In this document: in pieces, positions 46,529 to 55,428 of the stretch | Numbering within the stretch: position 1 is the stretch's first letter | Layout of the letters: every line of letters starts with the position of its first letter | Assembly (NCBI GenBank): GCA_041287425.1 | Contig: JBEULG010000036.1 | Span: 33,395 to 97,394, forward strand | Direction of reading: 5' to 3' | DNA: 64,000 bases | DNA from: JAFGSI01 sp041287425 | Lineage (GTDB): Bacteria; Chloroflexota; Anaerolineae; Anaerolineales; Villigracilaceae | Translations under genes and position numbers: made by a program | Notes under the pieces: generated by a model | What the model was told of the DNA's origin: nothing | Seen by the model: the letters and a program-made list of their open reading frames with translations, nothing else | Database searches by the model: none

Positions 46529-47287
46529 ATGCGGACACCCTTTGTTGCTGGCAATTGGAAAATGAATAAAACCGTCGCCGAGGCGCGCGCCCTCGTCTCC
46601 GAGATGGCGGGGGAGTTGCAGGAGATTCGGGGCGTGGAAAAGGTGTTGTGCCCGCCTTTCACGGCGCTGTTTGCGGTGTCATCTCTTCTGACCGGCACCG
46701 ATATCGGCCTGGGCGCTCAGGATATGTACTGGGAAGAAAAAGGCGCTTTTACAGGTCAGATTTCGCCCATCATGGTGAAAGAGATTGGTCGTTACGTCAT
46801 CATCGGCCACTCGGAGCGGCGCACCTATTTCGGCGAGAGCGACGCGAGCGTGAATCGCAAAGTTGCCGCTGCCCAGGCTTTTGACCTCGTCCCCATCGTG
46901 TGCGTGGGTGAGACGCTGGCCGAGTACGAGGCTGGCCAGACGGCGGCGGTCGTGGGCCGTCAGGTGCGGGAAGGGCTGAAGGGCCTGGCTGCGGACTTTG
47001 CCATCAAAATCGTCATCGCCTATGAACCGGTGTGGGCAATTGGGACGGGCAGGGCTTCTTCGGGCGAGAATGCCAACGCGGTGGTGGGCGACATCATCCG
47101 GCCAGCGTTGGCCGAACTTTTCAACCCCCAGGTGGCGCAGGCGATCCGGGTCCTGTACGGCGGCTCGGTGACGGCGGCCAACGCGGCCGAGTTCTTCCGG
47201 CAGCCGGAAATCGACGGCGCCCTGGTGGGCGGCGCCAGCCTGAAAGCCGGGGAGTTCATCGCCATCGTGAGGGCGGCCGCAGAGTAA
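46529..47287 (+). CDS. tpiA: Triosephosphate isomerase
   Basis: Interconverts dihydroxyacetone phosphate and glyceraldehyde-3-phosphate. The 252 aa show Lys in FVAGNWKMNKT, His in VIIGHSERRTYFGE, the catalytic Glu in AYEPVWAIGTGRAS, and the phosphate loop LYGGSVTAANA. The ATG at 46529 follows AGAGGA; earlier in-frame ATGs fall inside the kinase gene. Confidence 0.97.
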   Translation: MRTPFVAGNWKMNKTVAEARALVSEMAGELQEIRGVEKVLCPPFTALFAVSSLLTGTDIGLGAQDMYWEEKGAFTGQISPIMVKEIGRYVIIGHSERRTYFGESDASVNRKVAAAQAFDLVPIVCVGETLAEYEAGQTAAVVGRQVREGLKGLAADFAIKIVIAYEPVWAIGTGRASSGENANAVVGDIIRPALAELFNPQVAQAIRVLYGGSVTAANAAEFFRQPEIDGALVGGASLKAGEFIAIVRAAAE

Positions 47288-47312
47288 ATTCAAGCCTCCT
47301 TCCGGCAGACCA

Positions 47313-48080
47313 TTGGACATTTTCTCGGCTCTCGATGGTCTCTTGTGGTTGACGGCGGCGCTTGTTCCGTTGGTCATCTTGCAGCGCCTGTTGCATCGCG
47401 AAATCCAGGCGGTCATTTTGATTTTGACGCGCCGGCCCGGCCTGACACAGGTCATCTTTGCGATTTTATTCTTCCCCGGCGTTTTTCTCCACGAACTCAG
47501 TCACTTCCTCGTGGCGCGGCTGCTGGGGCTGCGCACGCGCCGCTTCTCGCTTTTGCCCCAGGCGACCGCCGACGGCCGGCTGCAACTGGGCTACGTCGAA
47601 ATGGTCAGCGGCGGCGTCTGGCGCGATTCGCTCGTCGGCGCCGCGCCGCTCATCAGCGGCGCTCTATTCGTTGCTTGGGCCGCCAACGGCCCGCTCCAAT
47701 TGCTGCCGCTCTGGCGCTTGGCGCGGGACGGGTACTGGGAATTGTTCTGGATGGGGCTTCGTCTGCTGCCGGAACAGCCCAACTTCTGGGTTTGGTTCTA
47801 TTTGACCTTCGTGGTCAGCAGCACGATGCTGCCCTCGGCGGCTGACCGCCAGCCCTGGCTGATTCCCGCTCTAGGGGTGGGAGTGTTGTTCGTTCTGGCT
47901 TTGCTGGCGGGCGGCGGCCCCTGGATGCTGGCCAACCTGGCCCCTCTGATGGACGCTTTTCTGAGCGGGCTGGCCGCCATTTTCGGTCTGAGCGCCGGGG
48001 TGCATTGTCTCTTGCTCCTGCCGTTCTTTCTCCTCCATCGCACCCTGACTCGCCTGACCGGCGTTGACGTGGGGGTCTGA
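47313..48080 (+). CDS. Membrane protein with HExxH motif (M50-like metallopeptidase)
   Basis: A 255-aa protein with about five membrane segments. The motif HELSHFLVARLLG lies in the second segment after FAILFFPGVFLHE, as in site-2-type and M50-like membrane metalloproteases. A clear distal NPxxD-type Asp motif is not obvious, so activity is unproven. The start is a TTG at 47313 without a good ribosome site, and the true start could lie a few codons on. It is 25 bases after tpiA. Confidence 0.72.
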   Translation: MDIFSALDGLLWLTAALVPLVILQRLLHREIQAVILILTRRPGLTQVIFAILFFPGVFLHELSHFLVARLLGLRTRRFSLLPQATADGRLQLGYVEMVSGGVWRDSLVGAAPLISGALFVAWAANGPLQLLPLWRLARDGYWELFWMGLRLLPEQPNFWVWFYLTFVVSSTMLPSAADRQPWLIPALGVGVLFVLALLAGGGPWMLANLAPLMDAFLSGLAAIFGLSAGVHCLLLLPFFLLHRTLTRLTGVDVGV

Positions 48081-48091
48081 GTCGAGGCGTC

Positions 48092-48394
48092 TTATCGTTC
48101 CAATTTCTCCCGCACACTGGCCACCTTCTCGGCCATGCGCTGTGGACGGTCGACGCGCGTGCCGACCTTGATGTCGGTGTGCAGGCGCGGTACGCCCATT
48201 TCGTGCAGCACCTCGTGGCAGCGGCGGAGGGCGGCGAAGACTTCTTCCCATTCGCCTTCCACGTTCGTGCCGTTGGCGTGTAGTTCATAGGTCAGGCCGC
48301 TTGCGGCCAGGACTTTCTCGCAGGCGGCAACGTAGCGGGAGAGCGAAACCCCCGTCCCGACCGGGACAATCGTAAATTCGGCAATCACGTGCAT
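48092..48394 (-). CDS. MTH1187 / YkoF-like thiamine-binding family protein
   Basis: A 100-aa ferredoxin-like-fold protein: MHVIAEFTIVPVGTGVSLSR, then YELHANGTNVEGEWEEVFAA and VPRLHTDIKVGTRVD, the family signature. Related proteins bind thiamine or hydroxymethylpyrimidine-like ligands, but a role has not been settled. CAGGAG lies nine bases before the ATG. It follows upp on the same strand. Confidence 0.85.
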   Translation of the reverse strand: MHVIAEFTIVPVGTGVSLSRYVAACEKVLAASGLTYELHANGTNVEGEWEEVFAALRRCHEVLHEMGVPRLHTDIKVGTRVDRPQRMAEKVASVREKLER

Positions 48395-48438
48395 TCAACC
48401 AACTCCTGACGACTGAACACCGAACACCGAAACCCATC

Positions 48439-49065
48439 TCATCCCGTCCCAAACTGCCGGTCGCCAGCATCGCCCAGGCCGGGGACGATGTAGCCGTGTT
48501 CGTTCAGATGGTCGTCCACGGCCGCAAGATGGATGGGGACGTCGGGATGGGCCTTCTGCAGGGCGGCGATTCCCTCCGGCGCGCCGATGAGGCCGACAAA
48601 CTTGATGCGCTTCACGCCCCAGCGCTTGAGGATGTCCACCGTAGCGACCGCCGAGCCGCCGGTAGCCAGCATCGGGTCGAGGATGAGGCAGACCGAAACG
48701 GTCGGCTCAACCGGCAGTTTATTGTAGTACTCCACCGGCTTGAGCGTGCGTTCGTCGCGGTAAAGGCCGATGTGCCAGACCTCGGCTTGCGGAATCAATT
48801 CCCAAATCCCCTCCACCATCCCCAGGCCGGCGCGCAGGATGGGCACCAGACCGATTTTCTCTTTGAGTTCCGCGCCGACCATCGGCGCCAGCGGTGTTTC
48901 GAGGGGGCGCGGTACGGTTTGCAGGTCGAGGGTGGCCTCATACGCCAGCAGACCGGCAATCTCGCGCACCAGTTCGCGAAACTTTTTGGGTTCGGTGTTT
49001 TTGTCGCGCAGACGGGATAATTTGTGGGCGACGAGCGGATGCTGCGAAGCATGAACGTTCGACAT
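48439..49065 (-). CDS. upp: Uracil phosphoribosyltransferase
   Basis: Salvages uracil to UMP with PRPP. The 208-aa protein has SQHPLVAHKLSRLRDKNTEP, PILRAGLGMVEGIWELIP, the PRPP loop LILDPMLATGGSAVATVD, and the uracil-binding C-terminus VPGLGDAGDRQFGT. The ATG at 49065 follows GGGAGGA. A TATAAT on this strand at 49145-49150 would give a leader of about 73 bases, long enough for pyrimidine control, though I see no clear PyrR site. Confidence 0.96.
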   Translation of the reverse strand: MSNVHASQHPLVAHKLSRLRDKNTEPKKFRELVREIAGLLAYEATLDLQTVPRPLETPLAPMVGAELKEKIGLVPILRAGLGMVEGIWELIPQAEVWHIGLYRDERTLKPVEYYNKLPVEPTVSVCLILDPMLATGGSAVATVDILKRWGVKRIKFVGLIGAPEGIAALQKAHPDVPIHLAAVDDHLNEHGYIVPGLGDAGDRQFGTG

Positions 49066-49162
49066 GAAAATCCTCCCGGAAATCGAATGTATCAAAACTC
49101 TTCTCGGGGCGGCCCGAGGAGGAGTTGACTCTACAACTTGCGGTATTATACCTTCAGGGCGC

Positions 49163-49192
49163 TTGACGATTTGGCCGAGTTTGGGTTATTCT
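49163..49192 (+). promoter_or_regulatory. Promoter of the 49199 receiver gene (leaderless)
   Basis: TTGACG at 49163-49168, an 18-base spacer, and TATTCT at 49187-49192, followed by six bases and the ATG at 49199. Confidence 0.7.
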
Positions 49193-49198
49193 TGAGCC

Positions 49199-49564
49199 AT
49201 GAGTTTTCATGTCCTTGTCGTAGACGATAACGAAGTCAATTTGATGCTGGTGGCCAAAATCCTTCAAATGGAAGGGTTCGAAACCAGCACTGCCCGCTGT
49301 GGACGAGAGGCCATTCAGTGCGTTGTCCAGGGGCATCCCGATTTGATTATCCTGGATATCAATATGCCCGACCTGGATGGCTACACCGTCTGCCGGCGGC
49401 TGCGCGAGCCGCCCATTGGGGCGAGGATGCCGATTGTCATGTTGAGCGCCACCGTAGAAGAGAGCGACAGGCAGTCGGCCTTGCAGGCGGGCGCCAACGA
49501 TATTATTTCGAAACCTTTCGACATGGAAGAACTGCGCCTGCGGGTGCGAGCGTTGCTCTCGTAG
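49199..49564 (+). CDS. Single-domain response regulator
   Basis: A 121-aa receiver: VLVVDDNEVNLMLVAKIL, phospho-acceptor Asp in LIILDINMPDLDGYTVCRR, Ser in VMLSATVEES, and Lys in IISKPFDMEEL. No output domain and no kinase next to it. It stands alone between upp and the convergent mannosidase gene and appears to be leaderless. Confidence 0.88.
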   Translation: MSFHVLVVDDNEVNLMLVAKILQMEGFETSTARCGREAIQCVVQGHPDLIILDINMPDLDGYTVCRRLREPPIGARMPIVMLSATVEESDRQSALQAGANDIISKPFDMEELRLRVRALLS

Positions 49565-49574
49565 AAGAAGAGGA

Positions 49575-49599
49575 ATCGGGCGGCCTCTGGCCGCCCGAT
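49575..49599. terminator. Bidirectional terminator hairpin
   Basis: An 11-bp perfect stem (49575-49585 with 49589-49599) and a three-base loop between convergent genes, the lone receiver and the GH38 gene. Confidence 0.8.
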
Positions 49600-49603
49600 G
49601 TTC

Positions 49604-52573
49604 TTAAGGCAGGAAGACCAGACTGAGACTCTCGTGTTTCCTGGCAGGCAAAATGACGCTCCCGTCTGCTTCTGTTTTTACATTCTCTATCTTCTGCTCC
49701 GACAGGTCGACTCTTTCCACCCGCTTGAACGGCCGCCAGGGTTTGATGCTGACGTAAATGTCTTCGCCGCCCAGATTGTAGCCGCGCACCAGCCAGCCGT
49801 GCCCATCCTCGCTCTCTTTGACCGCGCTGACGAGGAACTTTGCCGGGCTGACCTCCACAAATGAGCCGCTCGGCGGCAGGCTGCCCGCGTGCAGGTCGGT
49901 GAAAACGGCGCGCAGGGGCGTTTCGAAGGCGTAGGGTGAGATGAAATCTCGTCCTATAGACGAGATAAAATCTCGTCCTACGGGCGATGCAGAAGATTGT
50001 TCTACGGACGAGATAAAATCTCGTCCTGCGATGACCGCATAGTCGAATTCCCATTGACCGAGCATCTGCGCGCCGGGGGTGGCCAGGTACGGGCCGGCGT
50101 GGCCGCGGCGGGTGGAGAAGTCGTCACGCGAGAGCCAGCCCACACAGCGCAGCAGGGTCAGGGCGATTTCGGCGTTGCCGGCGGCGTTTTCCAGCACCTC
50201 GACCTCCGGCAGGCCTCGGTTGGCGACCGTCAGCCGGTTGTGACCGTCGCTGAGGCTGGTAAAGGCCCGTTGCGGGACCTCGGGACGGGGCTGCTCGACC
50301 CAGGTCTCGTCGTAGGGCGGGACGCCGACGCGCCGCTCGACGACCTCGAAATGGCCGTCGTATTCGGCCTTCTCGACCGCGAACGGGGCCGGGAAGTGGA
50401 CGCGCAGGCGGTGGTCGCGGGCGGCGTTATTTACTGTGGTGCGTATATCCACACGAGGGACGCCGCTCGTCAGCGTGATGTGGGAGGTGAGATGGTTGCG
50501 GACGGTTTCCTTTGAGCGGGATTGCCGGTCGGGGGCCAGGGCGGCGGACAGGCGGAGTTCCAGGTCGAGGCGCAGAGTCTGGCGGACGGGGCCGCGCTCG
50601 ATGGAGACGCGGCGCAGGCGCGGCGTGAACAGCCGGTCGGCGGGGGGCGGGGCGTAGTTGTACTCGTCGCCGCAGTCGCCGCCATCTACGAAGCGGTTCA
50701 GGCCGCGATAGACCGCGCCGCTGCTTTTCTCGGTGAGAGTCAGCGTGCCGTCGCGCTCGGCCTCGACGAGGAAGAATTCGTTCTCGATGCGGTAGGGCGG
50801 ACGGGGGCGCGGCGGACGGGCGGCCAGTTTCTGGACGAAGGGCAGTTTCGCCAGCGGGAGCAGCAGGCGCGCCAGCGGCGGGAGGCGGACGGGGGCGGCG
50901 CTCGCCTCGGGGCGCGGGAGCAGGCTAAAGGTCCGCCAGCCGAGGCCGGGGACTTCGGGGGCGGCGAAGGTCAGGCGGATTTTGTCGGCGGCCAGGGCGC
51001 GCAGGCGGAAGGTCGTGACGGTCGGGTCGGCCAGCAGGGTTTCGATTTCGCCCAGGGCGCGCTGCCAGGCGGCCAGGTCCGGCGGGCGGGTCTCGCTGAG
51101 GCGGGCGGTCAGGTGGACGGTGTCGCCGCGGCGTTCGATTTCGACGCCCAGGATGGACAGTCCCATGACGCGCCCGTCGCGGATGTTGCCGTAAAGGCCG
51201 CCGAGTTCGGCGGCGGTCATCTCGGCGTGGACGAGTTCGCGCCCGCCGAGGCCCTCGGTTTCGTAGGGCAGGGCGCGGCCGGTCTCGTCCAGCAGGTCGA
51301 AGGGGACGGGGCTTTCGACTTCGACCGTGACGGCGTCGGTGCGGGGGAAGGAGTGGGGGTTGAAGACAACGACCGCGGACGATGGGGCGCGGTCCATCGT
51401 CTGCGATCCGCGCCCGGTTTCGATTAAGCCTGCGAGGGTTTCGAGCGACTGGCGGGTAATTTCCTCGCCGATTTGCTCGACCTGGTCGAAGCGGGGGCGC
51501 ATTTCGTCGTGGACCTGGTCAATGGAGCAGCCGCAGATGGAGTCGTGGGGGTGGCACTGGAGGAGTAGTTTCCAGGCTTCGCGAATGATGTTGGCAGGTT
51601 GAAATGGTTGCAGGTTTGCATGTTTCGACGCTTCAAGGTTCCAACGCGCGAAGGTGGAGAACGGCTCGGCCCATTTTTCGAGCAGGGTCTCGCAGGCGCG
51701 GTTGCGCTGTTTGATCCACATGCGGGTAGAGAGGACGCCGGGCAGCAGATGATGCCGCTTGGGACTGCGCAGTTCGCCAACGACGGTGGGGAGGTATTTC
51801 CCCAGCAAGGCGGCCTGGACGGCGGTGAGATAGTCGGGCAGGGTGGAGTGGATGAGTTCATCTCCGTCCAGTTGACCGCGCGCCGCGGCGATGGCTTGCG
51901 GCGTGTCGAAAGGCGGTTCCATGTGGTCAGTGCCATGCATGAGCAGCAAGTGCGGGGCGGCGGCATGCGGTGTCAGCCGGTCGCGCAGGCGGCGCACTTC
52001 GGCGACGAATCGTTCCGGGTCGCCGGTTGGCAAACCGGCGGCGTTGCCGTAGCCGTCGCGCAGGTAGGCCATGAAGACGCGGCTGCCGTCGGGGGCTTGC
52101 CACCAGAATTCGCAAGGCTCGTCGGAGAGGCCGCGTTGAACGCAAGCGGCCTGGATTCCAAAGCCTTTCAAAATTTGGGGCATCTGGCCGATGTGGCCGA
52201 AGGGGTCGGGGATGTAGCCGACGCGCATCTTCGGCCCAAAGCGGCGGCAGAGTCGGTCGCCGGTGAGCAGGTTGCGGATGATTGCTTCGGGGCTGACCAG
52301 GAATTCATCCGGCAGGACGTACCAGGGGCCGATGATGAGCCGTCCGCTGCGCGCCAGGGTGCGGATGGCCTCCTCTCGTTCGGGGCGCATCTGCAAATAG
52401 TCTTCCAGGACGATGGTCTGGCCGTCGAGCATGAAGAAGCGAAATTGGTGACTGGTTTCCATCTCGTCGAGCAGGCCGTCCATCAGGTGGACGAGGCGCA
52501 GGCGGAATTGCTGGAAGGTGCGGTACCATTCGCGGTCCCAGTGGGTGTGGGAGATGAGGTGCAGGGTGGTCAT
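49604..52573 (-). CDS. GH38 family alpha-mannosidase
   Basis: A 989-aa glycosidase, probably cytoplasmic (no signal peptide). The zinc motif HTHWDREWYR covers residues 9-18 (His9, His11, Asp13), with the catalytic Asp in YIPDPFGHIGQMPQIL and a zinc His in LLMHGTDHMEP. The middle three-helix and C-terminal beta domains follow (CGDEYNYAPP, DIRTTVNNAARDHRLRVHFP). Residues about 850-880 contain three copies of GRDFIS, encoded by palindromic repeat DNA. It leads a glycan-active gene group with the flippase and GH1 enzyme. Confidence 0.92.
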   Translation of the reverse strand: MTTLHLISHTHWDREWYRTFQQFRLRLVHLMDGLLDEMETSHQFRFFMLDGQTIVLEDYLQMRPEREEAIRTLARSGRLIIGPWYVLPDEFLVSPEAIIRNLLTGDRLCRRFGPKMRVGYIPDPFGHIGQMPQILKGFGIQAACVQRGLSDEPCEFWWQAPDGSRVFMAYLRDGYGNAAGLPTGDPERFVAEVRRLRDRLTPHAAAPHLLLMHGTDHMEPPFDTPQAIAAARGQLDGDELIHSTLPDYLTAVQAALLGKYLPTVVGELRSPKRHHLLPGVLSTRMWIKQRNRACETLLEKWAEPFSTFARWNLEASKHANLQPFQPANIIREAWKLLLQCHPHDSICGCSIDQVHDEMRPRFDQVEQIGEEITRQSLETLAGLIETGRGSQTMDRAPSSAVVVFNPHSFPRTDAVTVEVESPVPFDLLDETGRALPYETEGLGGRELVHAEMTAAELGGLYGNIRDGRVMGLSILGVEIERRGDTVHLTARLSETRPPDLAAWQRALGEIETLLADPTVTTFRLRALAADKIRLTFAAPEVPGLGWRTFSLLPRPEASAAPVRLPPLARLLLPLAKLPFVQKLAARPPRPRPPYRIENEFFLVEAERDGTLTLTEKSSGAVYRGLNRFVDGGDCGDEYNYAPPPADRLFTPRLRRVSIERGPVRQTLRLDLELRLSAALAPDRQSRSKETVRNHLTSHITLTSGVPRVDIRTTVNNAARDHRLRVHFPAPFAVEKAEYDGHFEVVERRVGVPPYDETWVEQPRPEVPQRAFTSLSDGHNRLTVANRGLPEVEVLENAAGNAEIALTLLRCVGWLSRDDFSTRRGHAGPYLATPGAQMLGQWEFDYAVIAGRDFISSVEQSSASPVGRDFISSIGRDFISPYAFETPLRAVFTDLHAGSLPPSGSFVEVSPAKFLVSAVKESEDGHGWLVRGYNLGGEDIYVSIKPWRPFKRVERVDLSEQKIENVKTEADGSVILPARKHESLSLVFLP
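49939..50025. repeat. In-frame palindromic repeats inside the GH38 gene
   Basis: Two full 19-bp palindromes GACGAGATAAAATCTCGTC (49959-49977 and 50007-50025) and one half-copy (49939-49954) lie in the coding region with no frame break. Confidence 0.9.
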
Positions 52574-52584
52574 GATATCTCCTT

Positions 52585-52630
52585 GTTTTTGCCACAGATT
52601 ATCACAGATTACACAGGTGCACGGATTTTT
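52585..52630. repeat. ATCTGTG / CACAGATTA spacer repeat
   Basis: CACAGATTATCACAGATTA and relatives lie upstream of the GH38 start. Related AATCTGTGGCTAAA copies occur at 52850-52876, 55420-55435 and, with an ATCCGTGAAATCTGTGGC form, at 22277-22316. Confidence 0.6.
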
Positions 52631-52832
52631 TTATAGAACCAAGCGGCGGTGTTCGAGGGACTGGCCGCCGAAGTTGATGAGCAGGGCCACTTTTTGTCTG
52701 CTCGCGGCGAGATAGTGGATGGCCTGGGCGGTGTGGGCGTCGGTCAGCGAGGAGACTGCCGAGAATCCTGTGCCTCTCCATCGTCGCGCCGATGATGGCA
52801 TAGGTCAACTCTTGGTATAAAAACTCGGTCAT
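52631..52832 (-). pseudogene. Decayed GxxExxY-family gene
   Basis: The first 25 codons (MTEFLYQELTYAIIGATMER) match the start of the intact GxxExxY gene at 57017-57412. About 60 codons of the core are then missing, and the tail resumes in another frame (AVSSLTDAHTAQAIHYLAA, then ALLINFGGQSLEHRRLVL) to a stop at 52631. It therefore has a deletion and a frameshift. The spacer 52574-52876 holds only this remnant and short repeats. Confidence 0.75.
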
Positions 52833-52876
52833 TTTTTCTTCTTTCTCTGTGACAATCTGTGGCTAAAAATCTGTGG

Positions 52877-55396
52877 CTACAACTTGACCCGTTCCTCCGT
52901 CAACCGGCGCGCCTCGTCCATCGCCGCGGCGCGGTTGCTGATGGGGAAGCGTCCATGCAGCGGGCTAAGACGCGCTCCCAGGGCAGAAGAGGCCCACATC
53001 GTCCACGCCAGCGGGCGGACGAAGCCGGTCAGGTCGGAGGCCAGTTTGAACTCGTCGAGCGTGGCGCCGTCCCAGCCGCCGAAGAATCCGTAGAGGAACA
53101 TGTACACGGGGAAGGACGGCAGGACGCCGATGAAGAAAATGAGCACGCTGGAAATCTGGTCGGCCTGCCAGATGAGACCGGTCAGCCAGCGCAGGAGCGC
53201 CCAGTGCGCCGCGCCGGCCAGCAGCGGCGCGCCGAGCGACTGCCAGAAGTAGAAACGCTGCGGGAAACAGGTCTTGTGGTTGACGAAGTAGGCGACGATG
53301 TCTTTGGTCAGCAGGGCGATGAAGTAGGCGATGATGAGGCCGGTAATCTGGAGACGCCCGATGAGAATCAGCGCCAGGATGACGCGCAGCACCTGTTCCC
53401 CGAAGACCAGCGCCGACTTGAGATATGGGCGGTTTGAGCCGAGTTGCACCTGGTCGCCGACCCAGGAGGGGTACTGAATCGCGCCCCAGATGGCAAGCGG
53501 GATGACGTAAAGGGCGCCGCGGGCAAATTCCGGCCCCGAAGCGCCGAGGATGAAGCGGTCGGCTACGGCCAGCAGCACCGCGCCCAGGAAGGCAGAAATC
53601 ATCCCGCCGTACTTGTACATCATCACCGAGTAGTACTGGCTCAGGATGCGCTTGCCGTTGGAGATGGCCTCCGAAATGGACGCCATCGCCCCGTCGAAGA
53701 GCGTCGCGGCGACGTTGAAGGCATAGACAAAGTTCTGCGCCAGGCCCCAGTTGCCCCAGATTTCGGCGTAATTGATGAGCCGCGCCTGGGTGATGGCAAT
53801 CTCGGCGGCCTGACCGAGCGCCCAGGCAATCGAGCCGAGCATGCCGAAGAAGCCGAACTTGAAGCCGGTCTTGATGGTGTCCCAGTCGAAGTGTGCCAGG
53901 AACAGGACGCGGGCGTTGTAGCCCAGCCGCCGGTACAGGTACAGACCAAGCAGGAAGGCGCTCAACTCGGCGGCGTAGGCGGCCATTCCCAGGCCGAGCA
54001 GTCCGCCCATCGCGCTGCCCATTGCCGGGTGACTCTTGCCCCAGGCGTACATCAGGCCGACAAAAATCGGCTGGATGGCCATCGGAATCATGGTCAGGAA
54101 GATGTCGAGGATGCGCGAGTAGTCGCCGCGTTGCAGGCCGTTGAACGAGTGGCGCATCACCTGGTAGAAGCCGGGGATTTGGATGAACGAGTGAATGATG
54201 ATGCTCCAGGCGTAGAGGGCATAGGCCGACTTCGGCGCCAGCGTGCTGGCCACTGCCACCACCAGCGCCACTTGCACTGCCCCTGAAAGCGCCTGCCACC
54301 AGACGAACATCTGTCCGTACTTGATGCCGCGCTTGGGGTCGTGGACGCGGTACTGCGCCAGGAACTTGATGTAGGCCTCGCTGGTGCCCATGTCGAAGAA
54401 CTGCCAGGCCAGCGCAAAGAACTGCGTCACCCGCCCCCAGATGCCCAGCGCCTGCGCCGAGGGCAAAATATAGACCGGCAGGACGAGGTTCTGGTAGATG
54501 ATGAGCGGGATGAACAATACCAGCCCCATGCCGAGCGCCACCAAAAAGCCCGAAAGCGGACGATGGAAGCCGACCTGCTCCCACTCCGTCTGCGCTTCGC
54601 GGACCTCGAACCGGGCGCGGTCCGAGACGATTTTGTCCAACGCCTCGGGGTGTTTCAGGCTGTAGCGCCGCACCAGGGCGAAGACGACCGCCACCGTCGC
54701 CAGCAGGAGCGCCATGACGACGAAGAGAAGGTTGCGCTCGCGGGCGTGCGGGACGGGCGAGGCGGGGTACTCGGCAAACGAGAGCGGCGTCCGTCCGGCG
54801 GCGCGGGTGACCAGATGATAAATCAGGTAGTTGTAATAGGCCCACTCCTGAATTTGCGGATTGACGTCATCGAGGAAAACGTTGAAGACATAGACGCCCG
54901 GCCGCGCCTGCCACAGCAGCCACTCGTCGGTTTCATAGCCGACCACCAACGGTTGGACGGAGGAGAGCGGCGTCTCGACCTGGAAGCGCTCGCGCACCTG
55001 CGGCGCGCCGTTCCAGATGATGTCGCGGGTGAGCGAGTCGTCCACGTCCAGTTCGACCGGGCTGACGGGGTCGCTGCGCGGCGTCAGCGTGACGGGGACG
55101 CCGGTGACGGCCTCCACATCGGCCGCGGTCAGGTCGGGGCCGAGAATCAGTACCAGCCCCGCGCCGCGCTCGATTTGGGCCGCGGCAGTCGCCGGGCCCG
55201 GAATCGTGCCGTTCAGGACGAGGACATCCGCCTGGGCCGGGTCGTCCACGAGGGCAAAGTCGGCCAGTTGCAGGGCGGTAAGTACGCTGCCTTCGCCGCC
55301 GGCATAGTAGACGCGCAGCGTGTCGTCTGCCGAAGCCGGGGAGGCAGAGAGGAGGAGAATGGCGACGACGAGCAGGGGGAAAAGGATTTTTCGCAT
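52877..55396 (-). CDS. MOP-superfamily polysaccharide flippase with exported N-terminal domain
   Basis: An 839-aa membrane protein. A signal peptide (MRKILFPLLVVAILLLSASP) leads an external domain of about 195 residues with a Rossmann-like look (VLVLNGTIPGPATAAAQ, LVLILGPDLTAADVEA). A membrane helix at 222-243 and a short cytosolic link follow. From about 280 on there are about 12-14 helices typical of MATE/Wzx flippases. It probably moves a lipid-linked glycan; the fused domain is not standard for Wzx. ATG 55396 follows GAGGAG. Confidence 0.8.
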   Translation of the reverse strand: MRKILFPLLVVAILLLSASPASADDTLRVYYAGGEGSVLTALQLADFALVDDPAQADVLVLNGTIPGPATAAAQIERGAGLVLILGPDLTAADVEAVTGVPVTLTPRSDPVSPVELDVDDSLTRDIIWNGAPQVRERFQVETPLSSVQPLVVGYETDEWLLWQARPGVYVFNVFLDDVNPQIQEWAYYNYLIYHLVTRAAGRTPLSFAEYPASPVPHARERNLLFVVMALLLATVAVVFALVRRYSLKHPEALDKIVSDRARFEVREAQTEWEQVGFHRPLSGFLVALGMGLVLFIPLIIYQNLVLPVYILPSAQALGIWGRVTQFFALAWQFFDMGTSEAYIKFLAQYRVHDPKRGIKYGQMFVWWQALSGAVQVALVVAVASTLAPKSAYALYAWSIIIHSFIQIPGFYQVMRHSFNGLQRGDYSRILDIFLTMIPMAIQPIFVGLMYAWGKSHPAMGSAMGGLLGLGMAAYAAELSAFLLGLYLYRRLGYNARVLFLAHFDWDTIKTGFKFGFFGMLGSIAWALGQAAEIAITQARLINYAEIWGNWGLAQNFVYAFNVAATLFDGAMASISEAISNGKRILSQYYSVMMYKYGGMISAFLGAVLLAVADRFILGASGPEFARGALYVIPLAIWGAIQYPSWVGDQVQLGSNRPYLKSALVFGEQVLRVILALILIGRLQITGLIIAYFIALLTKDIVAYFVNHKTCFPQRFYFWQSLGAPLLAGAAHWALLRWLTGLIWQADQISSVLIFFIGVLPSFPVYMFLYGFFGGWDGATLDEFKLASDLTGFVRPLAWTMWASSALGARLSPLHGRFPISNRAAAMDEARRLTEERVKL

Positions 55397-55428
55397 AGGG
55401 GCTCCTCGTGCTTGGATGTAATCTGTGG

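Noticed and set aside
48439..49150. Pyrimidine-responsive riboswitch or PyrR site in the upp leader
   Set aside because: The leader is long enough, but I could not identify a conserved structure or motif.
52965..54845. 626-codon open frame inside the flippase gene
   Set aside because: Arg/Pro/His-rich alternate frame; the flippase frame shows coherent membrane helices.
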